From Portulaca oleracea (Eukaryota > Streptophyta > Magnoliopsida > Caryophyllales > Portulacaceae), in NCBI GenBank assembly GCA_029582165.1, contig CM055872.1:48000195-48064194 (forward strand): a stretch of DNA of 64,000 nt, given 5' to 3'. Each line of letters opens with the position of its first letter. Within the stretch, counting starts at the first letter, position 1. Shown one piece after another: positions 1-11,200 of this stretch. The notes beneath the pieces were generated by a model that saw only the letters and a program-made list of their open reading frames with translations, was not told the origin of the DNA and did not search any database. The position numbers were made by a program, and so were the translations under genes.

Positions 1-133
1 GTTAATAACTTTAAAAGTGCAATTATCATGCAATTAATTATTAATGCATATTATATGAGGCTTAGTGATAGATAAATAAATGATAAAACATTAATATATT
101 TTTATTTATCAAATATAGTTTCAAACATATTCC

Positions 134-135
<2 letters not shown>

Positions 136-170
<35 letters not shown>
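136..170. repeat. (TA)n microsatellite
   Basis: An uninterrupted run of alternating T and A directly abuts the left end of the TIR element that starts at 171. A matching run abuts its right end, so the element probably sits inside what was one TA tract. Confidence 0.9.
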
Positions 171-174
<4 letters not shown>

Positions 175-678
175 AAATTGGATTCTAATAATCCCTACTT
201 TCAATTTGTATTCTGGTGGTCCAAAAATAAATAAAATTGTATTGTAGTGGTACCAAATTCATCACCACATTCTTTTTATTTTTTCATGCCTACCCCATAT
301 TGTTTTTGTTTTTTTCGTTCCTGCCCCCATATAGGTAATGAAGTGTAGTTGCTAAAACATTTTTTAAATTATTTTTTTTGAGATTCTGAGCAATTATTAC
401 GATTTTTTAAAAGGAATAAAATAGAAAAAAAAAATCATTAGAAAATTGAAAAAATTTGAAAAAAAATTGGGAGAAATGTTGTAAATTCATTAAAAATCGT
501 GATAAAGTGTTATACAATGTTTTGAATCAAATGCAACACAAAATATATGATATTTAGGGCATACTCTCGATTATGTCCCACTACAATACAATTTTTTTTT
601 TTACCACCAGAATACAAATTGAAAGTAGGGATTATTGCCATCCAATTTGCAAAAGTAGGGATTATTAGAATCCAATTT

Positions 679-682
<4 letters not shown>
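171..682. mobile_element. TIR element (MITE), about 510 bp, inside a TA tract
   Basis: The left end starts agggaaattggattc and the right end is its reverse complement (gaatccaatttccct). The inverted similarity continues inward: 'attctggtggt' near 213 matches 'accaccagaat' near 603, and 'attgtattgtagtgg' near 236 matches its complement near 577. No transposase-like ORF is present, so it is non-autonomous. Both sides are (TA)n, which hides the target-site duplication. The right arm carries a short duplication of 'agtagggattatt'. The superfamily is uncertain: Mutator-like, or a Micron-like element that inserts into TA microsatellites. Confidence 0.8.

Positions 683-722
<40 letters not shown>
683..722. 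repeat. (TA)n microsatellite
   Basis: A run of alternating T and A between two TIR elements. It forms the right border of the 171-682 element and the left border of the 724-1049 element. Confidence 0.9.
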
Positions 723-723
<1 letters not shown>

Positions 724-726
<3 letters not shown>

Positions 727-1047
727 CTTTTGGCCTCAAATAATACGTACTGAGGAGCTTGTGACTGAGAATAATCCAAAGTGACTTTTAGACCACTGAC
801 AGTCTGTACTTTTTCAATATTTTCTCCTAGCAGTCCATATTAGCTTTCCGGCGCCGGAAATCTGACGTGGCCACCGGAGCATGTGGTCCTTTAATGAAAA
901 GCATGCCAAGTTAGATTTTAGTATTTGTTTTTGATTTTTTTTAAAAGCCAATGAAGAATTTTTTTTTTCAATAACTAGTGGTCTAAAAGTCACTTTGGAT
1001 TATTCTCATTCACAAGTCTCTCAGTACGTATTATTTGAGGCCAAAAA

Positions 1048-1049
<2 letters not shown>
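724..1049. mobile_element. TIR element (MITE), about 325 bp, bordered by TA tracts
   Basis: The left arm 'cttttggcctcaaataa' and 'tacgtactga' is mirrored by 'tcagtacgta' and 'ttatttgaggccaaaa' at the right end. The inverted similarity continues through 'ataatccaaagtgactttt' against 'aaaagtcactttggattat', giving arms of about 70 bp. There is no coding capacity. A (TA)n tract abuts each side, as with the neighbouring element. Confidence 0.8.

Positions 1050-1050
<1 letters not shown>

Positions 1051-1091
<41 letters not shown>
1051..1091. repeat. (TA)n microsatellite
   Basis: An alternating TA run forming the right border of the 724-1049 TIR element. Confidence 0.9.
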
Positions 1092-1095
<4 letters not shown>

Positions 1096-1194
1096 TTTTA
1101 ATTTTGCGTTTCTCTAATTAATGATTACAAAAATGGAAATTGCAAGCTATATATATTTTCTAATTAGTATGCTTTTTAAACCAGGTAATTTAAA

Positions 1195-1690
1195 GGGTTT
1201 TTGGATGCTAATATACTAAACTTTTGGGGTATTGGACAATAATACACTGAACTTTGGGGGTGTTGAACAATTATGAACTCATAACAATTTTGGCAGTGAC
1301 AGACTTGGTGATAATCCTACGTAGCACGTGAAAGAGATAAATTGATCCAAAAATATTTAAATTTATGACATATCAGCTAATCCACACATAAGAAGAGAAT
1401 CAACTTTCAAAAGAGTAAAAAAAAATCACATTTGTTTAAACGTGTTTCCACGGAGTGATTGTTGTTGTAGTTGTATAAAATCACCTTTACTTGTGTAAAT
1501 TAGCTTATGTATCATAAATTTAGATATTATTTAGCATATTCATCTTCTCGGTCTTCCACGTAACATGTATAGCCACGAAGTCAGCCATCATTGAAATTGT
1601 TTCGGGTGCATTATTGTCCAACACCCCTAAAAGTTCAGTACATTATTGTCCAATACCCCAAAAGTTCAGTATATTAGCGTCCAAAAATCC
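1195..1690. mobile_element. Mutator-like MITE with 9-bp target duplication
   Basis: The left end 'gggtttttggatgc' and following 'ttttggggtattggacaat' are matched in inverse by 'attgtccaataccccaaaa' and 'gcgtccaaaaatcc' at the right end. The 9-bp sequence taatttaaa occurs immediately outside both ends (1186-1194 and 1691-1699). A 9-bp duplication is the hallmark of the Mutator superfamily. The interior of about 330 bp has no ORF, so the element is non-autonomous. Confidence 0.85.
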
Positions 1691-1699
1691 TAATTTAAA

Positions 1700-2689
1700 T
1701 TAGTCTTAAAATATATTTGTATTACGAAAACATATGAATAATGATAGTACAACTTTTTCCGCTGTTAAATTAAAATGAATATCAATACCTTACTCCATTT
1801 TATTTTTGAAATTAAATATAATTAGGTTTTCTCTCTATCACCTTTCATCTCCCAAAAAAATCAAATATGTTCATTATTAGTCATATTTTAATGGTCTTAT
1901 TGAATTCTTACAAACATTACTTTCTATTGATAAAACAACTATTAATCTCTCATTATTATGAGAAAAACAATGTAACTTTGTTTCGATTTCTATTGTTATA
2001 TTTTCACACATGCTTAAATTTTAGAATTAATAATTATTTTTAATTTGTGGTTGTTGATTATTTACTAGTAAATATTAATGTTTTATAATTTCTCTTACAT
2101 TTTTTATTTTAATTATTATTATAAAAATTCATATATATTTAATAAAAATAAGTTTACAATAATATTATATTTATAGTATATATAATATAGGATTTTAGGT
2201 GATCTATTTACTAAATAGATATTGCAGATCAATTGGTGGAATATTCATAACAATTATAAACAATTAAGCACCCAGGAAACTACAATTACATAGGCTTAGT
2301 ATTATACCTGATTGCTAATATGGTTGATGCAGATGTTGTCCTTTGCGATTCCAATGCAAAAATCATCTATCGTATGTCCACGCAGCACTCTAAGAACTCG
2401 ATTGCTAGATCGACCCGATTGAGACTAATCTCAATATAAGATGTAAGTGTTTAGGGTATTTTTGTAGATTGTTTCGAAAAAAATGATAACTGTTAAGCTA
2501 GGAGAGAAATTAAGGAACTTCGGATAATAGAAGGCTCAAACAGTTAATTATGAGTCTCATTGGTACAACTCATATTTAAAGTATTTGGGTTTCTTGGAGA
2601 AGGGAAATCGTCCCTTTCATAGCCAACTTACGTGAAACGTGCATCCGGGATTCACCACGGTCTGTGGTAACGTGCATCCAGTGGAACCC
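1700..2689. other. AT-rich spacer, nothing recognised
   Basis: No ORF of note, no TIR pair and no RNA gene were seen. Base composition becomes more balanced after about 2580, where decayed retrotransposon sequence probably begins. Confidence 0.5.
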
Positions 2690-3060
2690 CTTGAGCTCCC
2701 TACTCGAAGAGGCCCCTAACCTGGGCTATGAGAGTTGGTTCTCACGCATCGAAAATGTCCTTAATGCCATTTCTACCAGGCTTGCTCAAATCGATGCACA
2801 CCTCCAGGTGTGACCTCCACCTATGAGACGAGAGAGACATTCTCCGAGTCTCATCTATCCTCCTCTAAACTTTGAGTCGAGTGATGATGATGAGGGTTCC
2901 TTGCACATGTTCCATAGGAAGGGAAGAGATGAAAAAGCGCCTAGGAATGATCTTCACGACATCAAGGTTGAACTTCTTGAGTTTCATGGTTCCCTTGATC
3001 CGGATGAGTATTTGGACTGGGTTCAAATGGTTCCAAAGATCCGAATGAATATTTACTGAT
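2690..3060 (+). pseudogene. Gypsy-type gag fragment
   Basis: Translation in a broken frame gives the conserved gag signature KVELLEFHGSLDPDEYLDW, equivalent to the 'IPEF.G.LDPD.FLDW' segment in the gag genes of the two full gypsy copies in this window. It is preceded by an N-terminal part reading GYESWFSRIENVLNAI. A stop separates the two parts, and the similarity ends about 20 codons after the DEYLDW motif. No LTR or pol sequence follows. This is an isolated retrotransposon scrap from a family different from copies A and B. Confidence 0.65.
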
Positions 3061-4375
3061 TCTGCTAGGTGATCTTTTTCTTCCTCCCTTCTTTTACCGT
3101 TTCTTTCTCAACTTTTCTGAGCTGAAATCACAAAATCTTAATATGAAAATATTAGTTACATCAGCTTTATGTGCCCATGTTGATGCGCTTTTTTAATGTT
3201 ATCTACATTAGGTATCTAGATTTCTTATTGTTCCTCTCTTTTTAGCTTTTAAGCACCATTTCACTGAATAACAATATGTTTCAATTCGGGAAAGTGACTG
3301 CCTTGCCTTGTTTATGTTGGCCGGTTTATCATTTGTATGTTGGGTAGTTGGCTTGAAACTAAAGTCCAGGGGTTGCATTAACGTATCATATTTGAAAAAT
3401 TGAATCTTTATTACCTTTGGCGTAATGTGCATGCTATTTTGTATTTGGGACATATTTGTTGTTGGCCTTAATGCTGCACATGTAACAAATTTAACAACTA
3501 TATGGATTTTCATAATTCATGGGTTAAACCTTGCGACTTTTAGACCTTGTGTTGGACCATTTTGGATTGCGGAGGAAAAGTCAAGTCCCCTGAGCAATCC
3601 ACTTGCACAGTTGATGAAATGTTGTCATCTAAGAGATGCTATCACACTGTTGGAATCTTTGGTTGCTTCACAATTTGGGGTCACTGTTTTTCTTCAAGGG
3701 TTGGTGCTAAGAGTGGTGGAGAGGAAAAAGATGACTTAAATAATGGGTTTTTTAAGCTCGAAGCACTTAAAGTTGATGAGACTGCACAGGGAGAGACTGT
3801 AGATGATGGCAACACCTCTGTTTCCGAATATAAGTCATCAGCTGATGAAAGTCTTGCTGAAGTTCTAGAAATTAAGTTGACTAGAGATACTTAAATCAAC
3901 TTTGTGGAGAAAACAACAATAAAGATAAGATTTCTATTGGAACTGCGTAAGTTGATTATGGATGAGGAGGGTCTATCAATTTTTGATGCTATTGATAAGT
4001 ATGTTGCTGAAGGAAACAAGCTTAGCCAGACAAACATATATGATACCTTGCAGGATCTTCTACTTCAATTTGGTTTTGAATTTAAGTTTTAGACTTCTTA
4101 GTTATCTGATTTTTATGAGTACCTTTATGTGTTTGAATTTCACTAATTTGCATATGCGTAGGTTTTAGGATGAATATATAATTAGCTAAACTTTCTATGT
4201 TGGACTTAGTGTTAAGTGACAACAATGAAGCAATTTACCATCTGAATAAGGTGAACAGCCGTTTTCCTTTGATTGGTTTTGTGTTTATTTTCTATGCTAT
4301 TTTGTTACCATAAGTACAATTGCACGTATTATAGATTGAGATACGTTGCCAACTTCAAAACACTAATAATGAATT
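3061..4375 (+). other. Unassigned stretch with possible decayed coding sequence
   Basis: Two plus-strand reading frames (3547-3894, 115 codons; 3904-4092, 62 codons) have acidic, gene-like composition. The second contains IMDEEGLSIFDAIDKYVAEG. I do not recognise either. They lie in tandem and could be exons or fragments of a captured host gene, or chance ORFs. The region immediately precedes the CATGA target site of the copia-type element. Confidence 0.3.
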
Positions 4376-4380
4376 CATGA

Positions 4381-5292
4381 TGTTGAAGACAGGGTCAATG
4401 TCCTTCACTGAGCATCTGTGAAGGACCTTAGGTTTTGATGAAAACCAAAATCCGGAAAAGGGAAGTTGCCTTATATTTTATAATCTGATTATATATTCTG
4501 AGTATATAATATATATTCTGATTGTGTGATTTATTTACAGATATAAATCATAAGGAAGGCATAATCATAACGAATGCATAAGGAAACAAATCAACAAGAA
4601 AAATTGAAGGAAGAGAAGATTGGGAAATCTCCAAGAAGAAGGAAAGAAAATCAACAACAAAGAAGAAATGTGAAGCAGTGAGCAAACAAGGAAATAATCT
4701 TGTTTCCAACGACTACCATCCTAAACATCCATGAAGCCTCTTATATAAATAGGAAACTTGAAGATTGAAGACTTATGTGATTCCACAGAAGTAATCGCGG
4801 GGTAAGAAATTCGGAAGGATTTCTGAATGTGTACCAATGGTTCGGTGGTGAAGGTAGCCAGTAAAGGACCTCTGGTGAAGGGATAGCCAAGGACCTTGGT
4901 GAACATTCGTTGTGTCCACATGTGGTGGTGAGATGGTGTGTAGCATAGCCTTGATGGACTAAGGCTGTGTGAGTGTGTGCTTCAATGTAATCCATCATGT
5001 TCCAAATCGCCGCTAGGGTTTTTCCTACGACGACTCTTATATGTAGCTGTCTCAAGGACCTTCAGTCTTGGTCAGTGAATCTATCAGTAACTGCCGTCGT
5101 GCTGTTACTTCTTGTTTTATTAGTAAGTGTAACTTGTTCTTTGATTGACATAAATATAATGAGGTATTTCAGTTACACTGTGTTTTGATCCTTGGCTTGA
5201 AACCAAGGAAGTTTGCTCTAACGTCCTTACCTAGTGTGTAGATCTTAATTGTGAAATTCACCTCCCCCCCCCCCCCCTCGAAGGCCCCAATA
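4381..5292 (+). repeat. 5' LTR of the deleted copia-type element
   Basis: About 912 bp. It matches the split 3' LTR (5704-5787 plus 12970-13791) along its length. It differs by scattered substitutions and by a longer poly(C) run near the right end (14 C at 5264-5277, against 6 C in the 3' LTR). Confidence 0.88.
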
Positions 5293-5294
5293 AG

Positions 5295-5306
5295 TGGTAT
5301 CAGAGC
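5295..5306 (+). promoter_or_regulatory. Primer-binding site, initiator Met-tRNA type
   Basis: TGGTATCAGAGC lies two bases after the LTR end. It is complementary to the 3' end of plant initiator methionine tRNA, the usual primer for plant LTR-element reverse transcription. Confidence 0.9.
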
Positions 5307-5703
5307 AGGTCCACTCAAGAAGAGACTAACCGCTCTATGAAAAAGATCAGGGGGATAGTGAAAATAACATGGTAAGTCATAGACGTAGATACATTCAGCT
5401 ATAAGGACATTGACGAGGTAAAAAAATTAAATCATATTTCTTATGTCCTTCATCTGGCACAAACCTTGAGGTATGTCATCTGCAAACCATTCATTGATCA
5501 AATTGAATTATGGCATGAATTGAGGGGGAGGACAATTTCCTAGTACTGACAAGTTTATCAAGTGTTGCAGGTTTCTAGACAACCTCTAAAACATACTAGA
5601 TGTTATATCAAGGGGGAGATTCCCTATTGACCTTGTGATAATCCAAAAAGGGAAAACGAATTTATTGTTGTTGAATTTTATCTTTCATCAAGAAGGGGGA
5701 GAT
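5307..5703 (+). other. Residual internal domain of the copia-type element
   Basis: About 400 bp with no open frame of note. It ends in the purine tract agaagggggagat next to the 3' LTR. Further 'agggggaga' tracts occur near 5522 and 5611, so sequences around several purine tracts were retained while gag-pol was lost. Confidence 0.75.
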
Positions 5704-5787
5704 TGTTGAAGACATGGTCAAGGTCCTTCACCGCGCATCCGCGAAGGACTTTAGGTTTTGATGAAAGCCAAAATCCGGAAAAGGGAA
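5704..5787 (+). repeat. 3' LTR of the copia-type element, part 1
   Basis: The first 84 bp of the 3' LTR, from tgttgaagac to ccggaaaaggga(a). The sequence then switches abruptly to the TGATGGAGACC start of gypsy copy A. GGGAA at 5783-5787 is the left copy of the gypsy target duplication. Confidence 0.9.
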
Positions 5788-7135
5788 TGATGGAGACCAT
5801 CAAAGAGAACAATCAGCAGCAACAGCTTCATCAACAAAGGAGGCTTCCAAGGGATCTTCACCAGCAATTACAACAACAGCAGCACAAGGAGGAGGAGCAC
5901 TTGCTGTTTCACACAACTCAAAGCCTAGACCAAATTTCTTCCACAGAATAAGAAGCTTTCAAAGCACAAAGACAACAAAGAAGTCACTAAGCAGCCCAAA
6001 GTTCCAGCAGGAAGTTCTTAGCATCACCAGCAACCACCACACCACCAACAGCATCCATCCAGGCTTGTTACACCATTGTAAAGTAAGCCCTGCCATTTGC
6101 AGCCACTCAGCCCATCAGCATTGGTCATACAGACCAATTCCACTTGCCAGCAGCAACAGTCCAAGCAGCTGACTTTCTCAGTGTTGTATCTCTTGATTGA
6201 GGAAGTTTCAGCCAATGTTTCCTAGGAGTTTTTTGTTCCTTGCCATGTCCTTTTCAAGTCCAAGCCAATTCCCAGCATGATCAAGCATGGCACGAGTAAG
6301 ATTCAGAGGACAGAACAACCAATCCCAGCAGGGTTGTTTATCAGTTTTTCCAGAACCACAGTTCTGGGGCTATGTGTTTTGGTTTCTGTTCACAAGGGTT
6401 GTTTTGGTCTTTCCAGCATGATATTAACCTGTTGAGATTACTTCCAGGTTAGCATTGGCGCGGGAATTACCTCAGTAACTTAGTTTTACCCCTTAGGAGA
6501 GGAAAGCTTCCTATTAGTCCCTTTTGCCACCCTTTTGGCATTTGATCCAATCAAAGCTTAGCTCAGTAATTTCCTTTTATTTTCTTACAGTTTGTACTCG
6601 AGATCATTAGGGTGTAATCACATGTATTAGTTTCAGGTTTTGTAGCTTAAGATATTCCAGGGAGATTAGGCAGAATGCTTATGCTTAAGCAACTGCTAAT
6701 CAAACTGATTAGCTTTCTTTATATTCTGAAGTTTTCTATCAATGAAGATCATCTCGGTGTTTTTCAATGGTATTCTCGAGTGTCTTAGTACCTCTGAAAG
6801 TTTGTGAGTGTCCTATAACTCTCAACCTTGGTTCAATCGGGCCTCACATCGAAATTGGCAAATCCAGCAAGTGTAAACTGAGCTTGATCATCCATGCTTT
6901 GGTGTATCTGTAGAGGCATGTGTGTAAGAGTCCCTTGCCCTTGATTGCAGTTGTGGTGTATCTGTATCAACTGTAAGCAAGTCTATCCCTTTTATTTTGA
7001 TGTTGGGTTGTCTTCTATTCCAGCTTGTTGCTGTCTATCAGTTATTGCAAAGTTCAAGCAGCCAGTTGTGTGTTTGTGTGACTGTATGGTGTGTTCTAGC
7101 TCAACACTCTGATCTTAGTGAGTTGGCATACATCA
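5788..7135 (+). repeat. 5' LTR of gypsy copy A
   Basis: 1348 bp, beginning TGATGGAGACC and ending CATACATCA. Its first part is the sequence that, in the 3' LTR, encodes the tail of the pol frame; it is rich in Gln, Ser and Thr codons. Confidence 0.92.
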
Positions 7136-7138
7136 TCT

Positions 7139-7150
7139 TGGTATCAGAGC
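7139..7150 (+). promoter_or_regulatory. Primer-binding site of gypsy copy A
   Basis: TGGTATCAGAGC starts three bases after the 5' LTR end. It is complementary to the initiator methionine tRNA 3' end. Confidence 0.9.
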
Positions 7151-7191
7151 ATTGTGTTCTATCTTGGAGTGTGTTTGCTTGTTTTAGTAAA

Positions 7192-8297
7192 ATGGCCGGA
7201 ACTAGTAAAACACCACAGGAAGTCTTAGAACAAACCCTGAAAGAGAAGGAAGAAGTAGAACAGAAAATGAAATTTTTGAGTGAGCAGTTGAATTACTATA
7301 TGAGATTGCATAGGCATCAGTTGAATAAGGAAACTGATGATGAGATGGAGGAAGGAGAAGGTGAGAATCCTTTCAGTAGGACAGGGAGAGGAGGTCAAGG
7401 TCCTAGACCTACACCCAGGAGTAGGAGAAGGATAATAAGATCACCTAGAGTCAGTGAGCCTGAGGAACACAGTGAGAGTGAAAGAGAAGGAGGGGAGATA
7501 GGAGGGTTGAGAAACTTGATTTCAAGATTGATATACCTGAGTATGCAGGAGAACTAGACCCTGATGTTTTCCTAGATTGGTTACAGACAGTAGAAAGAGT
7601 CTTTGATTTGAAGGAGGTCTCAGAAGAAAACAAGGTGAAGTTAGTAGCCTTAAAGTTAAAAAGATATGCTTCTACTTGGTGGAATAATCTGCAGAGAAGG
7701 AGAATGGAGATTGGAGAGGCTAGAGTGAGTACCTGGCTTGAGATGAGGCAGAAGTTGAAGGAGAAGTTCCTTCCAAATAATTACATGAAGGAGAACTACA
7801 ACAAGTTGCAGCATTTTGTGCAGGGAAACAAGTCAGTAGAAGAGTACACAAAGGAGTTTGAGCACTTGATTTGGAAGTGTAATATGCAAGAGAATGAAGT
7901 GCAAACCTATATCAGGTATCTTGAAGGCTTGAATGAAGGCATCAAGAACACTGTAGAGCTGCAGGTCTATGATTCCCATGATGAGCTAAGTTCTCTGGCT
8001 CATAAAGTGGAACAACAGAAGAAGTCTAGATCAAAGGACTACAGCAGCAGCAAATATCCAGCCAAACCTTACGCACCAGCCAAGCCAAACCCTTACAAAC
8101 CTTATAATGCCCCACAAAAGACCTATCCACCCCCACTTCCACCTCAAATCAGAAATCCAGCCCCAAGACCCCCATAAAATCAGCCACAAAATTCCCCACA
8201 AAGAACCCCAGCCCCTATCAGCAGGTCCTATACAGAGAGAAGATGTTTCAGGGGTCAAGGACTAGGGCACATTGCCTCATAATGTCCAAACAAGAGA
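7192..8297 (+). pseudogene. gag of gypsy copy A, broken
   Basis: The start MAGTSKTPQEVL is shared with copy B. An N-terminal coiled-coil-like segment, an acidic and Arg-rich stretch and the capsid motif follow. A 7-bp shortening near 7485 shifts the frame relative to copy B. TAA at 8175 replaces a CAA codon of copy B. The zinc knuckle is damaged: the second Cys is Gly (CFRG), and a stop replaces the Glu before the last Cys. The frame joins the protease region through GAG (Glu) where copy B has TAG, showing that gag and pol were originally one frame. Confidence 0.88.
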
Positions 8298-11200
8298 ATG
8301 GTTACTCTTGCTGAGTACCAAGCAGCTTTGTTTATTGATCCTGAAAATGTGCAGGAAGAAAAACAGGAGTATGCAGAGCATGAACATGACCCTATCTATG
8401 ATGATGAGGTTATAGAAGAAGGTCCAGATGAGGGAGAAATGCTTGTGATCGGAAGAGTTCTAAGCAGTTCAGCAGTAGAAGAAGCAGAAGAGCAGAGGGA
8501 GAATATCTTTCATACAAGATGCACTATTGGAGGGAAAGTATGCTCAGTGATTGTGGACAGTGGAAGTTGTATCAATGCAGCATCCAACACTATGGTGAAG
8601 AAGCTAAGCCTGGCAACAAGGTCCCACCTAGCTCCATATACCATCCAGTGGCTCAGTTCAGGCAAAGGTATCAAAGTTTCTGCTAGATGCCTTGTTGCTT
8701 TCTCAATTGGTCAATCATACAAAGATGAGGTCTAGTGTGATGTCTTACCTATGGATGCCTGTCATTTACTTTTGGGTCGACCTTGGTTGTATGATAGATC
8801 AGTAAATCACTTGGAAGAGCTAATACCTATACCCTGACCCTAAATCACAAAAAGATTGTCCTAACCCCCATGAAACCCTCACAGTTAACCAAAAAAGCCA
8901 AAACCTTGTGTCTTGAACCTAGTCTTGATGTGTTGCTTTTATCTGATCATCATGAGTTTAGCACACAGAAGGACTTGATCCTTTCAGACCTTGAAGAACC
9001 CTCAGCACCACAAAATGACCACCCTTTATTCTTACCCTTACTTCAGTAGCCAGATGTATTTCCGATGAAATGCCACCTGCTCACACCTAAAAGGGATATC
9101 CAACACAAAATTGATTTAGTGCATCGGTGTTACCCAATAAGCCACTTATAGGATGACACCAAAGAAATACCAATGAGATACAGAGGTGGATGAGTTATTG
9201 GAGAAGGGAATGATTAGGAGAGTTTAAGTCCTTGCAGTCCCAAATTGTTAGTGCCTAAGAAAGATGAGAGCCAAAGAATGTGTATTGATTGTAGGGCTAT
9301 TAACAAGATCACAATCAAGTATAGGTACCCTATACCTAGACTTGAGGACATGTTGGATGAGTTACATGGGTCAGCAGTCTTTTCTAAGATTGATTTAAGG
9401 AGTGGATACTACCAGTTAAGGATCTATGAGGGAGATGAGTGGAATACAGCATTTAAGACCAAGGGAGGGTTGTTTGAATGGTTGGTCATGCCTTTTGGTC
9501 TGACTAATGCCCCATCTACATTCATGAGACTCATGAATCAGGTCCTTAAGCCACTCATAGGCAAGTGTTTTATGGTATACTTTGATGATATTCTTGTCTA
9601 TAGCAGGTCTGAGCAAGAGCATGTCAAGCATTTGCAGGAGTTTTTAACCATTTTAAGCAGGGAGGAGTTATTTGGGAACCTCAAGAAGTGTCACTTCTTT
9701 ACATCCCAAGTGAACTTCTTGGGATACATTGTCACAGCAGCAGGTATTCAGGTTAATAATGAGAAGATTCAAGCAATCAGAGAGTGGCCTGTGCCCACTT
9801 CTATTCATCAAGTCAGGAGCTTCCATGGCCTGGCTTCATTCTACAGGAGATTTGTCAAGAATTTCAGCACCATCCTAGCACCAATGACTGAAGTGGTGAA
9901 AGGAAAGTCCTTTATTTGGACAGCAGTAGCCCAGAAAGCCTTTGAAGAAGTCAAATAAAGGCTCACTTCAGCACCAGTTCTAGCACTACCTAGCTTCAGC
10001 AAAATTTTTGAAGTAGAATGTGATGCTTCAGGGGTTGGCATTGGAGCGGTATTGACTCAGGAGGGCAAGCCAGTTGCCTATTTCAGTGAGAAGCTAAATG
10101 ATGCCAAGAAGAAATACAGCACCTATGACAGAGTTCTATGCCATCATCAGAGCTCTTCAGCACTAGAGGCACTACCTTATTGGAGCAGAGTTCATACTTC
10201 ACAGTGATCATGAGGCCTTGAAGTTCATTCAAGGGCAGCACAAGCTCAACACGTGCATGTCTTGGGTAGAGTATATGCAGCAGCTTCACTTCATGATCCA
10301 CCATAAATCAGGAGTGCTAAACAAAGGAGCAGATGCATTGAGTAGAAGGTACATATTGCTTCACATGCTTGATTCTAGAATTATTGGTTTTGAGCATTTG
10401 AAAGCTTTGTATCAGGAGGATAGAGATTTCAAGCAGGTGTACCATAAGTGTCAACAGCAATCCCAGGGTCTGTACCACATAGACCAGGGATATTTGTTCA
10501 AAGGAAGCAGGTTGTGTGTCCCTAAGAGTAGTTTCAGGGAGTTGCTGATCACAGAAGTCCATGGAGGAAGCTTAGCAGGACATTTTGGAGTTGAGAAGAC
10601 ACTGTTGATGTTGAAAGAGCATTACAGTTGGCCAAAGATGAGGAAGGATATGGAGCATCTATTGAAGAGGTGCAATGTGTGTCAATTGGCAAAGTCACAC
10701 AGCCTACCCCAAGGCTTGTACACACCATTGCTAGTTCCCAGCAGCCCTTGGGAAGATGTAAGCCTTGATTTCATTGTAGGTTTGCCAAGAACACAGAGAG
10801 GGAAGGATTCAATCATGGTGGTGGTTGATAGATTCTCAAAGATGGCACATTTCATACCCTGCCACACCACCTTTGATGCCACCAAAGTTGCTGAATTATT
10901 CTTCCAAGAAATTGTTAGATTGCATGGAGTGCCAAGAACAATGGTATCTGAGAGGGATACCAAGTTTTTGAGCCATTTTTTGGTCACTCTATGGAAGAAA
11001 TTGGGCACCCAGCTCAAGTACAGCACCACTTGCCACCCACAAACTGATGGCCAAACAGAGGTTACTAATAGAACACTTGGAGTCCTATTGAGAGCACTGA
11101 TCCACAAAAATAAAGTAGGATGGGATACTCTATTTCCCCATGCTGAGTTTGCTTACAACAAAGCACCATCCAAGGCCACAGGCTACTCTCCATTCCAAGT

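Noticed and set aside
547..753. 68-codon plus-strand ORF ending in a Tyr-Ile repeat
   Set aside because: The frame simply reads through the right TIR of a MITE and a (TA)n tract; the YIYIYI repeat is microsatellite translation.
6997..7191. Extension of the copy A gag frame back into the LTR (and 56244-56489 in copy B)
   Set aside because: It overlaps the LTR end and primer site and is not conserved between copies. The ATGs at 7192 and 56490 begin the shared MAGTSKTPQ start.
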